Below are positions 51,729 to 63,419 of a stretch of DNA of 64,000 bases, one piece after another. The position numbers were made by a program, and so were the translations under genes. Every line of letters starts with the position of its first letter. Position 1 is the stretch's first letter. This DNA comes from Vanilla planifolia (taxonomy: Eukaryota > Streptophyta > Magnoliopsida > Asparagales > Orchidaceae), in contig CM043878.1 in the NCBI GenBank assembly GCA_023846275.1, positions 11,725,501-11,789,500 on the forward strand. Reading direction: 5' to 3'. Under the pieces are notes generated by a model, which saw only the letters and a list, made by a program, of their open reading frames with translations, was not told the origin of the DNA and ran no database searches.

Positions 51729-53238
51729 TGGGTCTTTAGGATGGATCTAACATGTGAAGTGCGGTAGTTTTCGTATTTAAGGATGCTAGGATTTTCGTAT
51801 CTGTACAAAATGCTGATACTTTTTCTATGAAGAATGAATGTCTTTTGTTTTAACTCAATTTGTTGTCCTTTTGAGCTATTTGAAAATTAAGGAAAGGGAG
51901 TAAAATTTGAGCAGAGTGTATTGGAGATTTTTTATTGCAACTATGATTTCTACCAATGTCGTCTACTTTATAGGATATGAGGTTGGGTTATTTTATATTG
52001 GTTTATCCTTATAGCGATACTAGGTTTGATTGGATTAGGCTTAAGGCAACTTGGTTTTCGGATTGTTTGATGACTGCAAAAATTAACGAACCATACAACT
52101 ACTCCATATCGGTTTAAGATTGAATTTCTCTATTATTGAGGGTGTCAAGGAGTTAATTTATTTATTTTTGAAGTGTCAAGAAATTAACTAATTTATTTAT
52201 TTTTGAGAGATTTTCACTCATTCGAAAGTGCTTGGAATGATGGTTATTGAAGGAACAACATTTTGTGAGTGATCAAATTTAATTTTAGCTATATTTGTCA
52301 TAAACAAGGGAGAGAATGGCTTCTTTGGGGCTCTTATTTTTTGGGTCTTAAACATTTACTTACACTTCTTATCCCTCTTGATACTCTTCCCCTCCATAAC
52401 CTATATTTATGCACCTTAACCCATGGCTTTGCAAGGTGAAAGCATTGTTCTACTTTCTTTTATTTATAGAGAAGCTTATATTGTTGTATTGTAGTTTTTT
52501 TCCTGACTTGAGATTTTTCTCATAATTTGTTGCCTCAATTGTTTTTCTCATCTTTCTCTATTCTCTCTCTTTTTATGCTAACATATCTCTTGTTTTAACC
52601 GTGGCCACACCCCACTCCTCCCCAGTTTTTGGGATGTTTTTGGCATCCACATTTGTTACTTTTATTGAGAACTTATGAGAGCATCTAAAAAAAAAGTCCC
52701 AACACCTAGCTTTGTAATGGAGGTTCAACATGAGAGCTTGAATCACATAAAATTAGATAAAAAAACAAAAAAAAAAAGCTGAAAAACAGAAAGGAAAATG
52801 AATTACATAGAAAACCTCAAGTTTGGGAAAACCACAGTGATGATGGTGGCAAGCTTGACCTTGAATTAAAGAAAATAGAACATGGTATTCTGTTTGTAAA
52901 GTCATGGGTAAATGGAGTATGTAGACATAATTGGTAAAAGAATTTCAAAAAAAAGGGAGGAGAAGAGGGGAATTTCTAGACCTCAAAAAGAGTGAATATG
53001 TCAAAATTGATTCTTCCATGTATGACTAAAATGGCTACATTCAATTTCTTTCATTCTCCAGAAAGTTCTTTTTGATTATCATTATATTCAGCATGTTGAA
53101 CCAAAAGAGAACACCTTATAAAGAGAGAAGTTAAGTCTTTGTCAAACCTTGAAAATTGAGAAATCAACTACTTGGCCCATGTTAATAAATTTGATAGCAT
53201 GTCAATTTTTGGGTCAACATTGTTGATGATAGACTTGG

Positions 53239-53298
53239 TTTTTGGGGATTAGGATCAGATGCATTTCATTTTTGGGGATTAGGAGCAGAGGCATTTCA
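53239..53298. repeat. 30-bp tandem duplication
   Basis: Copies 53239-53268 and 53269-53298 share TTTTTGGGGATTAGGA.CAGA.GCATTTCA and differ at two positions. Confidence 0.9.
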
Positions 53299-53604
53299 TA
53301 GGAAAACAATCTCAAGTAGGTGAAGCTATATTTTAGTTTAGGTAAATGAGGTTAAGAGATCATTCCTTTAGTTAAGGACATTGAGGATTCTCCCTCCTTT
53401 GGAAAGAGGGATTACGTTTTACAAAGACAAGCTAAAGTAGGCTTACAATTGTTAGAGAAAAGTATTCTAAAGTGAGATAGTGAACTAATGTGGAGTGCTT
53501 TCCTTGGTTCATTGAAGAAGTTATTGAGGTATGAAGTTACAAGAGAAGTTGAAGTACCCTTATGTGTTGGCATGCTAGAGAGCATCTTTTTCTAATGTGA
53601 AGTT

Positions 53605-53784
53605 GATTTGTGTTTATCTTCTCTACTCTCCACCTAATCAAATCTTACTTATTTTGTAGTTTTTCTTGTTGAAGTTGCCTTTGTTCGTAGTGCCATATAT
53701 TGTTTTCAAGGCCCTATTTTCACTTCTATTATCAAAAACTCTCAAAATTTGTTAGGTGGAGAGTAGAGGAGATAAACACAAATC
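53605..53784. repeat. 33-bp inverted repeat with 114-bp loop
   Basis: The left arm 53605-53637 (starting GATTTGTGTTTATCT) is the reverse complement of the right arm 53752-53784 with one mismatch; weaker pairing extends several bases outward. Possible origins are a small foldback (MITE-like) element or a hairpin transcript. No coding sequence is in the loop. Confidence 0.9.
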
Positions 53785-55439
53785 CTCTTCAATTTATCAA
53801 ATAAGTCTTTCGAAAGTTCTTTAGCATTTGACCTTCCAATGCTGTTATTAAATTTATATAAATAAGATTTATACCGAGCTGTCGCTTTAATTCTGCACAA
53901 TTGGTTGCTTTGTATATAAATAATTTCGTAGCGTATGCATGTAGCATTGCCTTTGGTTTAGAATTTGAACATGCATTATTCCATCTGTATGTGTATTGAG
54001 AAGTTTGTGCTGAATTTTATGCCCATTATGGCTAATTGTGTTCGTATAGCTTGTGCCTGCACTCAATCACTCCATATGTGCATTGGATGGACAACTGTGT
54101 CTGGTTGACTTTTTTTTTTTTTAGTATCGTATAATTTCAACCTTATTTGTGCTATTTTTGATGTTTTCCTAAAGCTTAACGAGTTAGTATTACTTTTTCA
54201 GCTAGTTTTGTTATGATTTTACAGTGATCTAAACTCTGTCAGCATGTTGGGACTAAATAATCCTGAAAAATTACAATTGTGTTTCAAAATTTATGCTATC
54301 CTTATCTACTATTAACTTGTGTTTTGATGTGTGACATATGAATTAAAATTTTAATTAAACAATTTCCATTAATAGTGGCAATTCTAAAGGATTTTCTAAA
54401 CATTGTGTGTTAGAGCTTTTTGGGATCACATACCTTCCTTCAACAACAAAATAGCAATATATTTTTATAAGACAAACTATCTTATGAGACTTATCTTTTC
54501 CTTGTAAGTTAAGGTTCCTATTGTTCTGATGCAAGTGAATGAGAAATAGGGTTCAGCTTTCAAAACTGGAAAAAATTCATTTCTCAGAATTTTGTTACTG
54601 GGAAGGTGTTATTTTGATATATTATGTTGTTTGACTGATCCCAAAGTGGAAGCAAAGAGCAGTAGGCAGTGAGGGATGGCAACTTGTCGGCTAGCAATGC
54701 CCATGGGAAGCGGTAGCCGGTGGCCAACAGGCAGTGCCATGCTGGATGTGCAAATGATGGCCAAACCAGAATTGACTGTGGTCATAAAATAGTTTTGATT
54801 ATAACTTAGCCGAAGAGAAGAAAGTGAAAAAAACAGTAGTTTAAGCAGGGCAAACTGATGCCCCTCATTTATTGTGAACCAAACACCAATTTTCAAAGTC
54901 ACCTAACTTATCTTTTACTTCCACTTATGTCTAAAGAAATAAACCATAGGTGAACTTAAATTAACACATCTTTTCATCCTAAGCACAGATACAGATTTTT
55001 TTTACACCTTAACTATCCTTTCCTTCCTTATTATCACTGTCAACAGCAATGCTTGATGTAAATGCAGCTACTGCATTTAGCTTCTATCCACGTTTAATTT
55101 TCTCAACAGTATTCAAAGTTGAAGTCCAATTTTTCTTAGCATTGATGCTCTTTTTGGTTTAAGTGCTTTCTTCTAGAGTCAGAAGAGCCCTTACAATCAA
55201 TTTAGGATTGCATGGGTTACAGAAAATGATACATGCCATTATGTCTTATTATGATGGTGGGGTGGATCACCTTCGCTTTGCAAATATACATTTTTGTGAT
55301 ACCTATAGATTTGCTTGACATTTACTAAGAGAGGTATGTAGAAAAAATAAGCTTGTATACGTTTACATTTAGAACTTTATTGCTCACTGTTGAAGTGTTA
55401 CAATTTCCATGTGTTTATTATTTAGAGATCTATGTCACT

Positions 55440-56905
55440 GTAGCACTGAGGAAGATGCAAATGACTATGAAATGAAAACTCCATGCAAGTGGAGATCATG
55501 GTGGGTTATTAAGAACGAAGTGCAAAATCTAAAATGCCAAAGATGTTGGAATTCTAAAGAACAAATCATCCATTATAGGGATTGGTTAGTTTGATTGTAG
55601 CTATGAAGTGTTAAAATGCCCTAGATCACCCCTGGCAGCTGGGGTTTTCTAGCTGCGAATAGATTGATTGTCAATCAAACCATGAGGCAAAGTTGACAGA
55701 TTTGATTTAAATTCTAGATTGTAATTGATTTGTGTAACTCTAATTTTTGAATTTAATTTGTGGAAAGGATATTTAAGAGATGCATTCAATTTGCATCTAA
55801 ATAGTTTTAAAGATGATTGAGGATTGGATGGAAATTATGACAGTATTTTTACCTCCTAGGAATGTGATCTAGAATTAAAAGCTTGTACAGTCAAGAGTAC
55901 CCTTGGGGCTGGCCCCTGATATGATCTGGTCAATGGCTACAGAGGATATAGATCAATTTTTTTTAAGTAATGATAGGTATATTGTTGTAACTTAAATGAA
56001 TAGACATCTATGATTTTATTTTAAAGTTATTTTGTGCTTAATAAAAGCTATCATGTATTACATGATGTGAGGTTTCCTTGAGTCATTTGATCACCATGTT
56101 TTCACCTTTTGATTATAAGCTTGGTGCTGCATGGGCATTGGTAACATCAAATTGGAATGCTTTTATGGGTTAGCGGTTAGGGGAAAATAGGATCATTTAA
56201 AACTAAATTTTTGTGCAATGTATTACAAGTAATAATTTGGTGATTAAATTTTCCTAGTGGCTGCTATTGGTAGACTTTAATATAGTTATGTCACTGCTTG
56301 AAAATTTGTTAGTTGGTCAATAGTGACTCATGTTGCCTGAATTTTAATATCTAAAGTTAGGAGTCACTATAGATATTTTAGAATTTTCTGTGTGGTTGAT
56401 GTGACTGAGAATGTCAACTTCATTAACGCAAATATTAATGAGAATCCAATGCCCTGAAAACCTAATGGTTCTTCTGTAAGGTTTGTCAGAGCAGATTCAG
56501 TGGACAATGGGGATGGAATAGCTGTTTGGTGGTTAGGTCACCCTGTATTTCAAGATAAAGAAGGGCTTGAACTCTTTGTACTTCATATCCCTATTTTTTT
56601 ATAAACATTTCCAATAGTTTTGGTAGATAGAGACTGAATTGTAAGGGCCAATGTTCATCTTCGAATGGTAAAATCCAAGTATTGTGTTGAACAAGTAGGG
56701 GTAACTATTGAATTCTGTGGCGGCGAACTCAATGGAGTTAGTTATAGCGATCCCATGGCTATTTTCTCTTGAAATCTATAGCCTTTACATGATACTTTTG
56801 TTATCACAAACGACCTCTAGGCTTTTACGGTGCTTCTTCCTTCTTAGATCAAGTGTTTTTCTTGGCTTTTCACACGATAATTGAGATACTACAAAAGTCA
56901 AGCCA
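55440..56905. repeat. Diverged direct repeat, copy A
   Basis: Blocks shared in order with copy B (57925-58990): ATGAAATGAAAACTC..GCAAGTGGA, TTTTCTAGCTGC, ATTGATTTGTGTAAC, TTTGTGGAAAGG, TTTTAAAGAT, and near the end AAATTGGAATG and TGTTTTTCTTG. Copy A carries extra sequence in the middle. The element type is unknown. Confidence 0.65.
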
Positions 56906-57651
56906 TTGGAGATGGTTACAAATCATCAAGAAGTTGAACCTCTCATCCAGGTGATGTCTTTCTTATCTAGCTAATTAGTTGATCTTTTCTAATGCTAAAT
57001 GCCAAATCCCACCTCAACATTGATACATACTTAATATGACGTAAATAATGTCAAAAATTAGCCAAACAAAGAACTCCTAGTCTGAGTTCCCTTCAGGAGG
57101 CCAAGACCTCTTTCATTCAATGTTCAATCCTTGGTGAGTGGAATGTTTTATTCTCCCAAACACGTGATCTCTTTTTCAGCTTTAGTTGATTAATTGATCT
57201 TTACTAAGTGTTAGTTTGCAAATGCCACCTGAACTCAGGATGTGTTCCTCCTGAAGCATTATTTTGCTACATTTCATACGGAATAAAATCCTGTTAGTGT
57301 CTTCTTTGTCTAATTTTAATGGATCCTGCATGTTTTAAAATAGCTTCTTATTTTATTTTCATGATTTCATAATCCATCTCGCACCCATAAACAGATTTTT
57401 TTTAATGTTTTTTGTGCAAAGTTGGATTCCCAGATTCTAATGTGATTAACCCATTTAAATCAATCTTACTTCTTGTGGTAAGTTGAAGGTCTTATACCTG
57501 GTGCTTTTGTTCTCAGAGAATGGTTTGCTTATCTTACAACCTATTGTTGTGAATCTTTTTGTTTTCTTATTTGGAGTCTATAACATCTTTGATTTCTCAT
57601 ATGGGTGTTAAGTTTTTGATACTTGCTTCCTGTCATTACCTCTTGCAGGCA

Positions 57652-57840
57652 ACTTTCTTATTTGCTAATGTATGCTAATTGTGTTAATCAAAATCCTGTC
57701 AAGCTTAATGATTATCCTAAATAGTGTAAACCATTTTGTAGGTTTTCTTACAGACGATTAGCTATGTGCTGCATTTAACTGTACTGGATTTCAATTCTTT
57801 GGCCCAAATAGATCATCTAGTTAGTTCTTTGTTCTATACT
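57652..57840 (+). repeat. Copy of sequence in CHR19-like intron 11
   Basis: This aligns in the same orientation with 49468-49684, including ACTTTCTTATTTGCTAA at its start and CCCAAATAGATCATCTAGTTAG near its end. The T-rich insert of the intron copy is absent here. Confidence 0.75.
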
Positions 57841-57924
57841 TTCTGAGTTTGGATCTCCCAAATAACCCTTGATGTTTTTCTCATTAAATATTGGTAGACC
57901 ATTGTAGAAAAGAACTCACTCCGT

Positions 57925-58990
57925 TCTCAGTAAGGAGATAAAGTTGATGAGATGAAAACTCATTGAAGTGGAAGTCACCATGCTTGATTGAGATCCAAAC
58001 TAGGTTTTTCTAGCTGCAGATGGATTTGGGGTCGATCGAACTGTGGTGCAAGGTTGGTTGATTCAAATTAAGTTTCACAACGTTATTGATTTGTGTAACC
58101 TTTTTTTTTGAATTCATTTGTGGAAAGGGATTCTTTAGAGATATATTCAATTTGGATCTTACTAGTTTTAAAGATTGTTATAGATTGAATGGAGTTTATG
58201 ATGATGCTTATACCTCTTAGCATAAGATTTAAAATTAATAGCTTGACACACAGAATATTATCTTTATGATTCTCTTTTATTTATCTTATAAAAGAGATAT
58301 AGGAACCAAATACATTGTTTTGATTACTTGGAGAGATTTTTTTTTGGGATGAAATCTTATTCAGATATGAGAGTTTGAGTGACGATAAACCCTAAACTTG
58401 GGGTTGATCTATTTTTGGTCTTCTACATTTTAGTAAAAGATCACTCATTTGATCTCCACTATTTCACTTATTGACCATAGGATGAGAGGTCGATGAGTGT
58501 CACCATTGTGAAATTGGAATGATTTTGATCTCATTCAATTCAAACATCAATATGAATGTGTTATTGTTTGAGTATTTGTTAGTCGACCAATTTTGATTGA
58601 ATTATTGATAGAAAGTCGTGCGATCTAAATTTAGTATCTGTTATTATTCTCTTGGTTAACTTCACCCCTTAGGCTATAGCCAATCACTTGGAATGCTCTT
58701 GTGGGCATGCTTGTTTTCTTGACGATAAAACAAGCATGCATGTTGGAGAGAATTGATTATCTATGAAAGTTAGGATTTGTTATGCAATGATCGTAGTTAT
58801 TTTAGCATTTCCGATGAGGCCGATGGTTGATGGTATTGTAGTCTTTCAACAATACTTTGTGCATCCCAAATGACCTCCAAGCTTGTATAGGCATCGTTTT
58901 TTTTAGGGATTAGAGATTAATGCTTGCATCAATGTTTTTCTTGATTTTTTGTATTATAAATGAGGTATCATCTAATAGTCAAGTTGTGTC
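57925..58990. repeat. Diverged direct repeat, copy B
   Basis: Second copy of the 55.4-56.9 kb repeat, same orientation, about 2.4 kb downstream and shorter. Confidence 0.65.
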
Positions 58991-61900
58991 ATATAAATCG
59001 ATTTTTTGCATTGTCACACTTTTATTAATTAAAAAACATTGATTAATTATATGATTAAAAATGTATTAAATAATTATTGCAAAAAGGAACACATTTGAGT
59101 TGGTTAAATATGGACCAAACCCAAGAGTTTATGGGTGGTTTGAAAGTTTCATGTCACATCCAAGATTAATCCTATTTGGTGAAAAATGCTGTTTTTAAAA
59201 ATAAATATTAATTATTTTTATAAAATATATTTAATAATGAAACTACTTAAACTATGTTAAACTTGTTTATAAAGATTAAAAACGTTTTTAGTTAAATTAA
59301 GTAAAAGGTTATGTTTTATGCTAATCAAAAAATTGTGTTATAGAATACTAAAATGGAAAAATGTTTTTGTCCAAGTATAGAGTAAATTGTAAATTTAATT
59401 TTTTTAATTAATAATTATTTAATTCAATGCTTAGTTATAAGAACTCTGAAATGTCATTTCATATTCATATAGAACAAAAAACTTATCACCTTATGATTAA
59501 TCCCAATGTTTTCGATATAAAAACAGGCTTAAACTAATATTAATTATTTTTTAATATCAAATAAAAAATTGAAAAAAATAAAGGGAACAAATATTTTAGT
59601 AAAATAAATGATTTAAATTTTACAAATATAATTAAAAAATAATTATTTATAAAAAAATCTATTTGTTTGAAATTTAGAATCATATTTAAGATTTGTTTGA
59701 AAAATGTGAGAAAACTACGCCAATTTATCACATACATTAAAATTTGATTTTAAAAATTGAATTGTTCGACAAATGTTGGAGCAAAAATTTTATTTTATTT
59801 TTTAAAGAAATTTTAGATTCTTGGTTATTGATTCGCATAGAACTTAGAATATCCTAATAAGTTAGACGACAAACTAATCACATTTTTCCTAATAGCCTTG
59901 CATTTTTTTTTTTGAAATTGTATGCTTTCAATATGTATTTGAAGAGTGTATCTATAAATGTGTGCATTTAGCTGTACTATTATTTAGTCATGACCACTTT
60001 TAGCAACATTTCATTACTTCTAAGGGATCTAAGGTCTCACTTAGATCATCCCATATGGACCCTTAAGAAGGTATATAACCATCCTCAAGTATCATCCTTT
60101 AAGAAAGGTGTGAAGAAAGCATAACAATATCCTTTATTAGACATGTAGCTCAAGGAAGGTATATGAGTTGGTACCCATTCAAGAGAGAGAAAAACTCAAG
60201 GTTAGAGAAATATTGTTTAGATGAATATAAGTGTAGGAAGGCCCGATCAAGTATCAAGAGGGAAGCAGTAGATAGAGTATCACCTAGTGATCTTGAGCAT
60301 CACTTCTCAACACAATGGATAACTCCCCAAACCTCAAAAAGTTGTGTTAGAGAACAATAGATTTGAGTAGCATGACATAAGACTAGCTAATACATCACCT
60401 CTAGAAGTAGGATGCTTTGGAGAAGTAAGATAGACCTTAAGGACAACATCTCTTGTAGTTTTAGCACTTTGGAGTACTTTGGAGTTCAATTGAAGGTGGA
60501 AAGGGTTGAGGAACACTTGAAAGAAATATGATGGCCATGAGAAGCTACAATGAAACAAGGAATATTCTTAGAAAGAATTGTTAGTGTATGATCATTGTAG
60601 CTTATACATTTTTTGAATCAAGAGAAGATCTCACAAGAGATAAACTAGCATTGTAGATGGGCATTGTGAACCATCCTAATTTGAATTCTTTTGTGTATGC
60701 AAATCCACAATTGCAAGTTCATAAAAAGTTTTACAACACTTTTTTGTATTAATTTTATCTGATTAACCAAAGTGGCTTTGGAAATTGTTAACATATTGAA
60801 CTTCTAAACTCCTCTCTTGCGTATCCCATGTCAAATAAAATGTCCCCATCTCCTAGCAAAGCTTCGATCACATCTTCCAAGTCTTTTGATTCTTAGATTA
60901 TGCTATAAACCCACTCAAATTAGAAGGGAATGCACTTCTACACAAAGAAAATTGATAATTTCCTCACTGATTGAAAAAGGGTAACTAGCTATTTTGTAAT
61001 TTCCTCATCATGGACAAGTGAAAACTCACATAGCTTTCAATAAGCAAGATAATCTAGCCCAATAATCTCTTTCACATACCCATATCATCTTTCCTTTCCA
61101 TAAATAGCTCTTGAGGCATCTTAAGCTCGACTGGAGTCAACTTATAAAACATGCCAACATCTAAGCATTTTTAGTTTTCTACTTGCAAACAAAATGTACT
61201 CATTTACAAACACATCTAAGAAAGAAAAGCACCTAAACTCTAGAATGGTAATTTGGAGAAGAAAAAAATTACAACTGAAGACTATCAATATTTGAAAACA
61301 TCTGATTATGGGGTTATTACTTCTTATTCTAAATATTCATTCCTAAATCCAACAACAACAATCTATTGAAAATTATCAATATCATAGAATTGAGTATCAA
61401 CAAAAACATCAACAATGCCAGCTATAATCCCTGTTGTATCAAATTAGTTAGAATATTCCAAGGCCTTCATGGCAAGACAACAATCTAACGCCTAATAGTA
61501 ATCATCGAGCCAGTGTCGTGTTGCCTATCTCAGCAGTAGTTGCCTTAGCATGGACAGAATGGTGTAAATGCAGACAATTAATGAATAGTCATGCTTATCT
61601 TGCAAATGAGCATTGTTGCCACAAAAATCTCGCCAGATAACCTCAGCGGAAACTATATCAGCAATCAACGATGAACCCAAAGCCAAGACACATGCTGAGA
61701 TGTTGTCCTAGTGTAATGAAGGTCGTGTGTTGCACCTTGCATTACACACTTGTCATCCTAGCCAATAAACATCAAGCTAAAGCTGAATCTGCCTCTCATC
61801 ACAAGGGAAAAACAAAGAAGACCCATCACAATGGACAAGAGGGTAATCCAATCTGGTTTTAATTGAGCAGAGAAACTAAAAATCAACAAAGAGTACCCCT

Positions 61901-62117
61901 TTCTACTATTCAATAACACTTGGCTTCTCTAAAACCATTCTTACCAATACCTTATTGCTCTGTAACCCGCTTTCCAATACCTAATTCCTCTGTAAAAGTT
62001 TGGATAGCTCTCTATGACGCCCCTTTGTAATCCCTCAAGATGGTGAATACCTTTCATGCCTTGTGGTTGCAGTTTCTACCCTCTTTCAAAGTTTTTCATG
62101 AATAAAGTTCCTTGTAA

Positions 62118-62132
62118 TCTCTCTCTCTCTCT
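62118..62132. repeat. (CT)n microsatellite
   Basis: About seven CT units upstream of the TPR gene's 3' end in plus-strand coordinates. Confidence 0.8.
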
Positions 62133-62411
62133 GAATAAGTTGTACTCCATAATACAAGTAGTTCCATGTTTAACTCCATCTAAGAAAATCAAACCACAAA
62201 AGATTGCATCATCAAGCAACATAACAAATGATGCAAGAAATATAAAATATCTTCTGTTCAACAGCATAAGTGATCTAACCTCAAGTGGCTGTTGTTCTAA
62301 CTCCCAACATTTTGTTCCGAAATACTTTCAGTGGAAATAGCTATGAGGAGCTCACCTCAACTCACTGCAAAAAATGGCAGCTTTCCAAAACTTTCTCTGC
62401 AGTTATCAAAT

Positions 62412-63419
62412 TCAAGAATCCCCAGTGCCGAAGAGCTTCACCCTTGATAGTGGAGTCTGTAGGTAGGCGTTCACCTCAGCCTTCTTCTGAGATAGTTCAT
62501 TGCACAATGCAAACTTCTCCCTAGCTTTGCTGTTCTGATCCAGCAGCGTATAGATCACCCCTAGGCAGAAAAAGGGCCGGTAGTCTTTGGGATCCTCCAT
62601 GGAAAGCTCATCATATATCGTCAAGGCCTCCTTCACGTTCCTCTGAAGGTACTGGATTTGTGCCATGATCAGGCGGATGTCTCGCGCGACTGCCTCCCTG
62701 TTCTCAGCTCGAGCCAGCTCCAGGGCTTGATTCAGACGCGCAACGGCAGCAGAACCTTCGCCACAACGTTCCATGAGCACAGCATTCTCGAAAAGGGCTT
62801 CAAGGGAGAGGGGGTTGGATTCGAGGAGCTCATCCAAGAGGTGACGCGACTCCTCTACCTTGCCCATCTCGTTGAGAAGCCGCGCCGCAAGGAATTTCCA
62901 CTCCGTTTCAATCGGTTGCACCACCATCAACTGCCGAAGGATCGACAGCGCCTCCAAGTCGTCGCCCTCCTCTAGCTTCTGGTACAGCAGAGGACGGAGC
63001 GTGCCGACTATATCCGAATTAGGCTGTTCGGGCTCGGAGAGTAATGAAGCGTCGTCAGCTTTGCATTCGACCAAGAGATCGCCACTAGCTTCGGCTGCAG
63101 ATCCGTCAAGCGTTACCGACGAAGGCGGTGCCTCGGCAAAGGCCCAAGAGAGGCGGCCCGAGAACATTCTAGCGGTGGTGGCAGCCAGTATGACGATGCC
63201 AGCAGCAATAATTTTGACATGGTGCGCTTTCGGCTGCCGCTGTTGTACCGAATTAGAGGATATAACCGCAGATATCCTAGAAACACCGGAATACGAAATT
63301 GGTGTTGTGGGAATGCGCAGTGATTTAGGGATAGGATAGAAATTTCTGGGTTGGAGAGAAGGGGAGAGAAGGTGTTGGAAATTGAAAGAGGTGGCTCCAC
63401 TTGAGGTCAAGCAAAACAT
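62412..63419 (-). CDS. Chloroplast-targeted tetratricopeptide-repeat protein, single exon
   Basis: An uninterrupted 335-codon frame from a true ATG to TGA. Residues 1 to about 60 are Ser/Pro/Arg-rich with few acids, as in a plastid transit peptide. A hydrophobic stretch follows at 69-82 (KIIAAGIVILAA region), and SWAFAEA at 91-97 contains an Ala-x-Ala site typical of thylakoid-lumen signal cleavage. The remainder, from about 135, is helical TPR sequence (EGDDLEALSILRQL, EWKFLAARLLNEMGKVEES, SLEALFENAVLMERCG, DPKDYRPFFCLGVIYTLLD), ending KLFGTGDS. It belongs to the plant group of plastid TPR proteins that includes Arabidopsis AT2G37400/AT5G02590-like proteins and is distantly related to SLOW GREEN 1; such proteins act as scaffolds for plastid assembly, but no exact partner can be read here. 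It is GC-richer than its flanks. Confidence 0.9.
   Translation of the reverse strand: MFCLTSSGATSFNFQHLLSPSLQPRNFYPIPKSLRIPTTPISYSGVSRISAVISSNSVQQRQPKAHHVKIIAAGIVILAATTARMFSGRLSWAFAEAPPSSVTLDGSAAEASGDLLVECKADDASLLSEPEQPNSDIVGTLRPLLYQKLEEGDDLEALSILRQLMVVQPIETEWKFLAARLLNEMGKVEESRHLLDELLESNPLSLEALFENAVLMERCGEGSAAVARLNQALELARAENREAVARDIRLIMAQIQYLQRNVKEALTIYDELSMEDPKDYRPFFCLGVIYTLLDQNSKAREKFALCNELSQKKAEVNAYLQTPLSRVKLFGTGDS

Larger units (their letters stand above)
51729..62411. other. 10.7-kb gene-free region rich in diverged repeats
   Basis: I found no host-gene exon. Recognised items are a 30-bp tandem repeat (53.24 kb), a 33-bp inverted repeat (53.6-53.8 kb), a pair of direct repeats (55.4-56.9 and 57.9-59.0 kb) and a copy of sequence also present in CHR19-like intron 11 (57.65 kb). 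The 59.0-59.8 kb part is extremely AT-rich. The last few hundred bases before 62,412 would include the 3' UTR of the minus-strand TPR gene. Confidence 0.55.

Noticed and set aside
62658..63339. Plus-strand frames of 105 and 159 codons over the TPR gene
   Set aside because: Shadow frames antisense to a well-supported coding sequence; no family resemblance.
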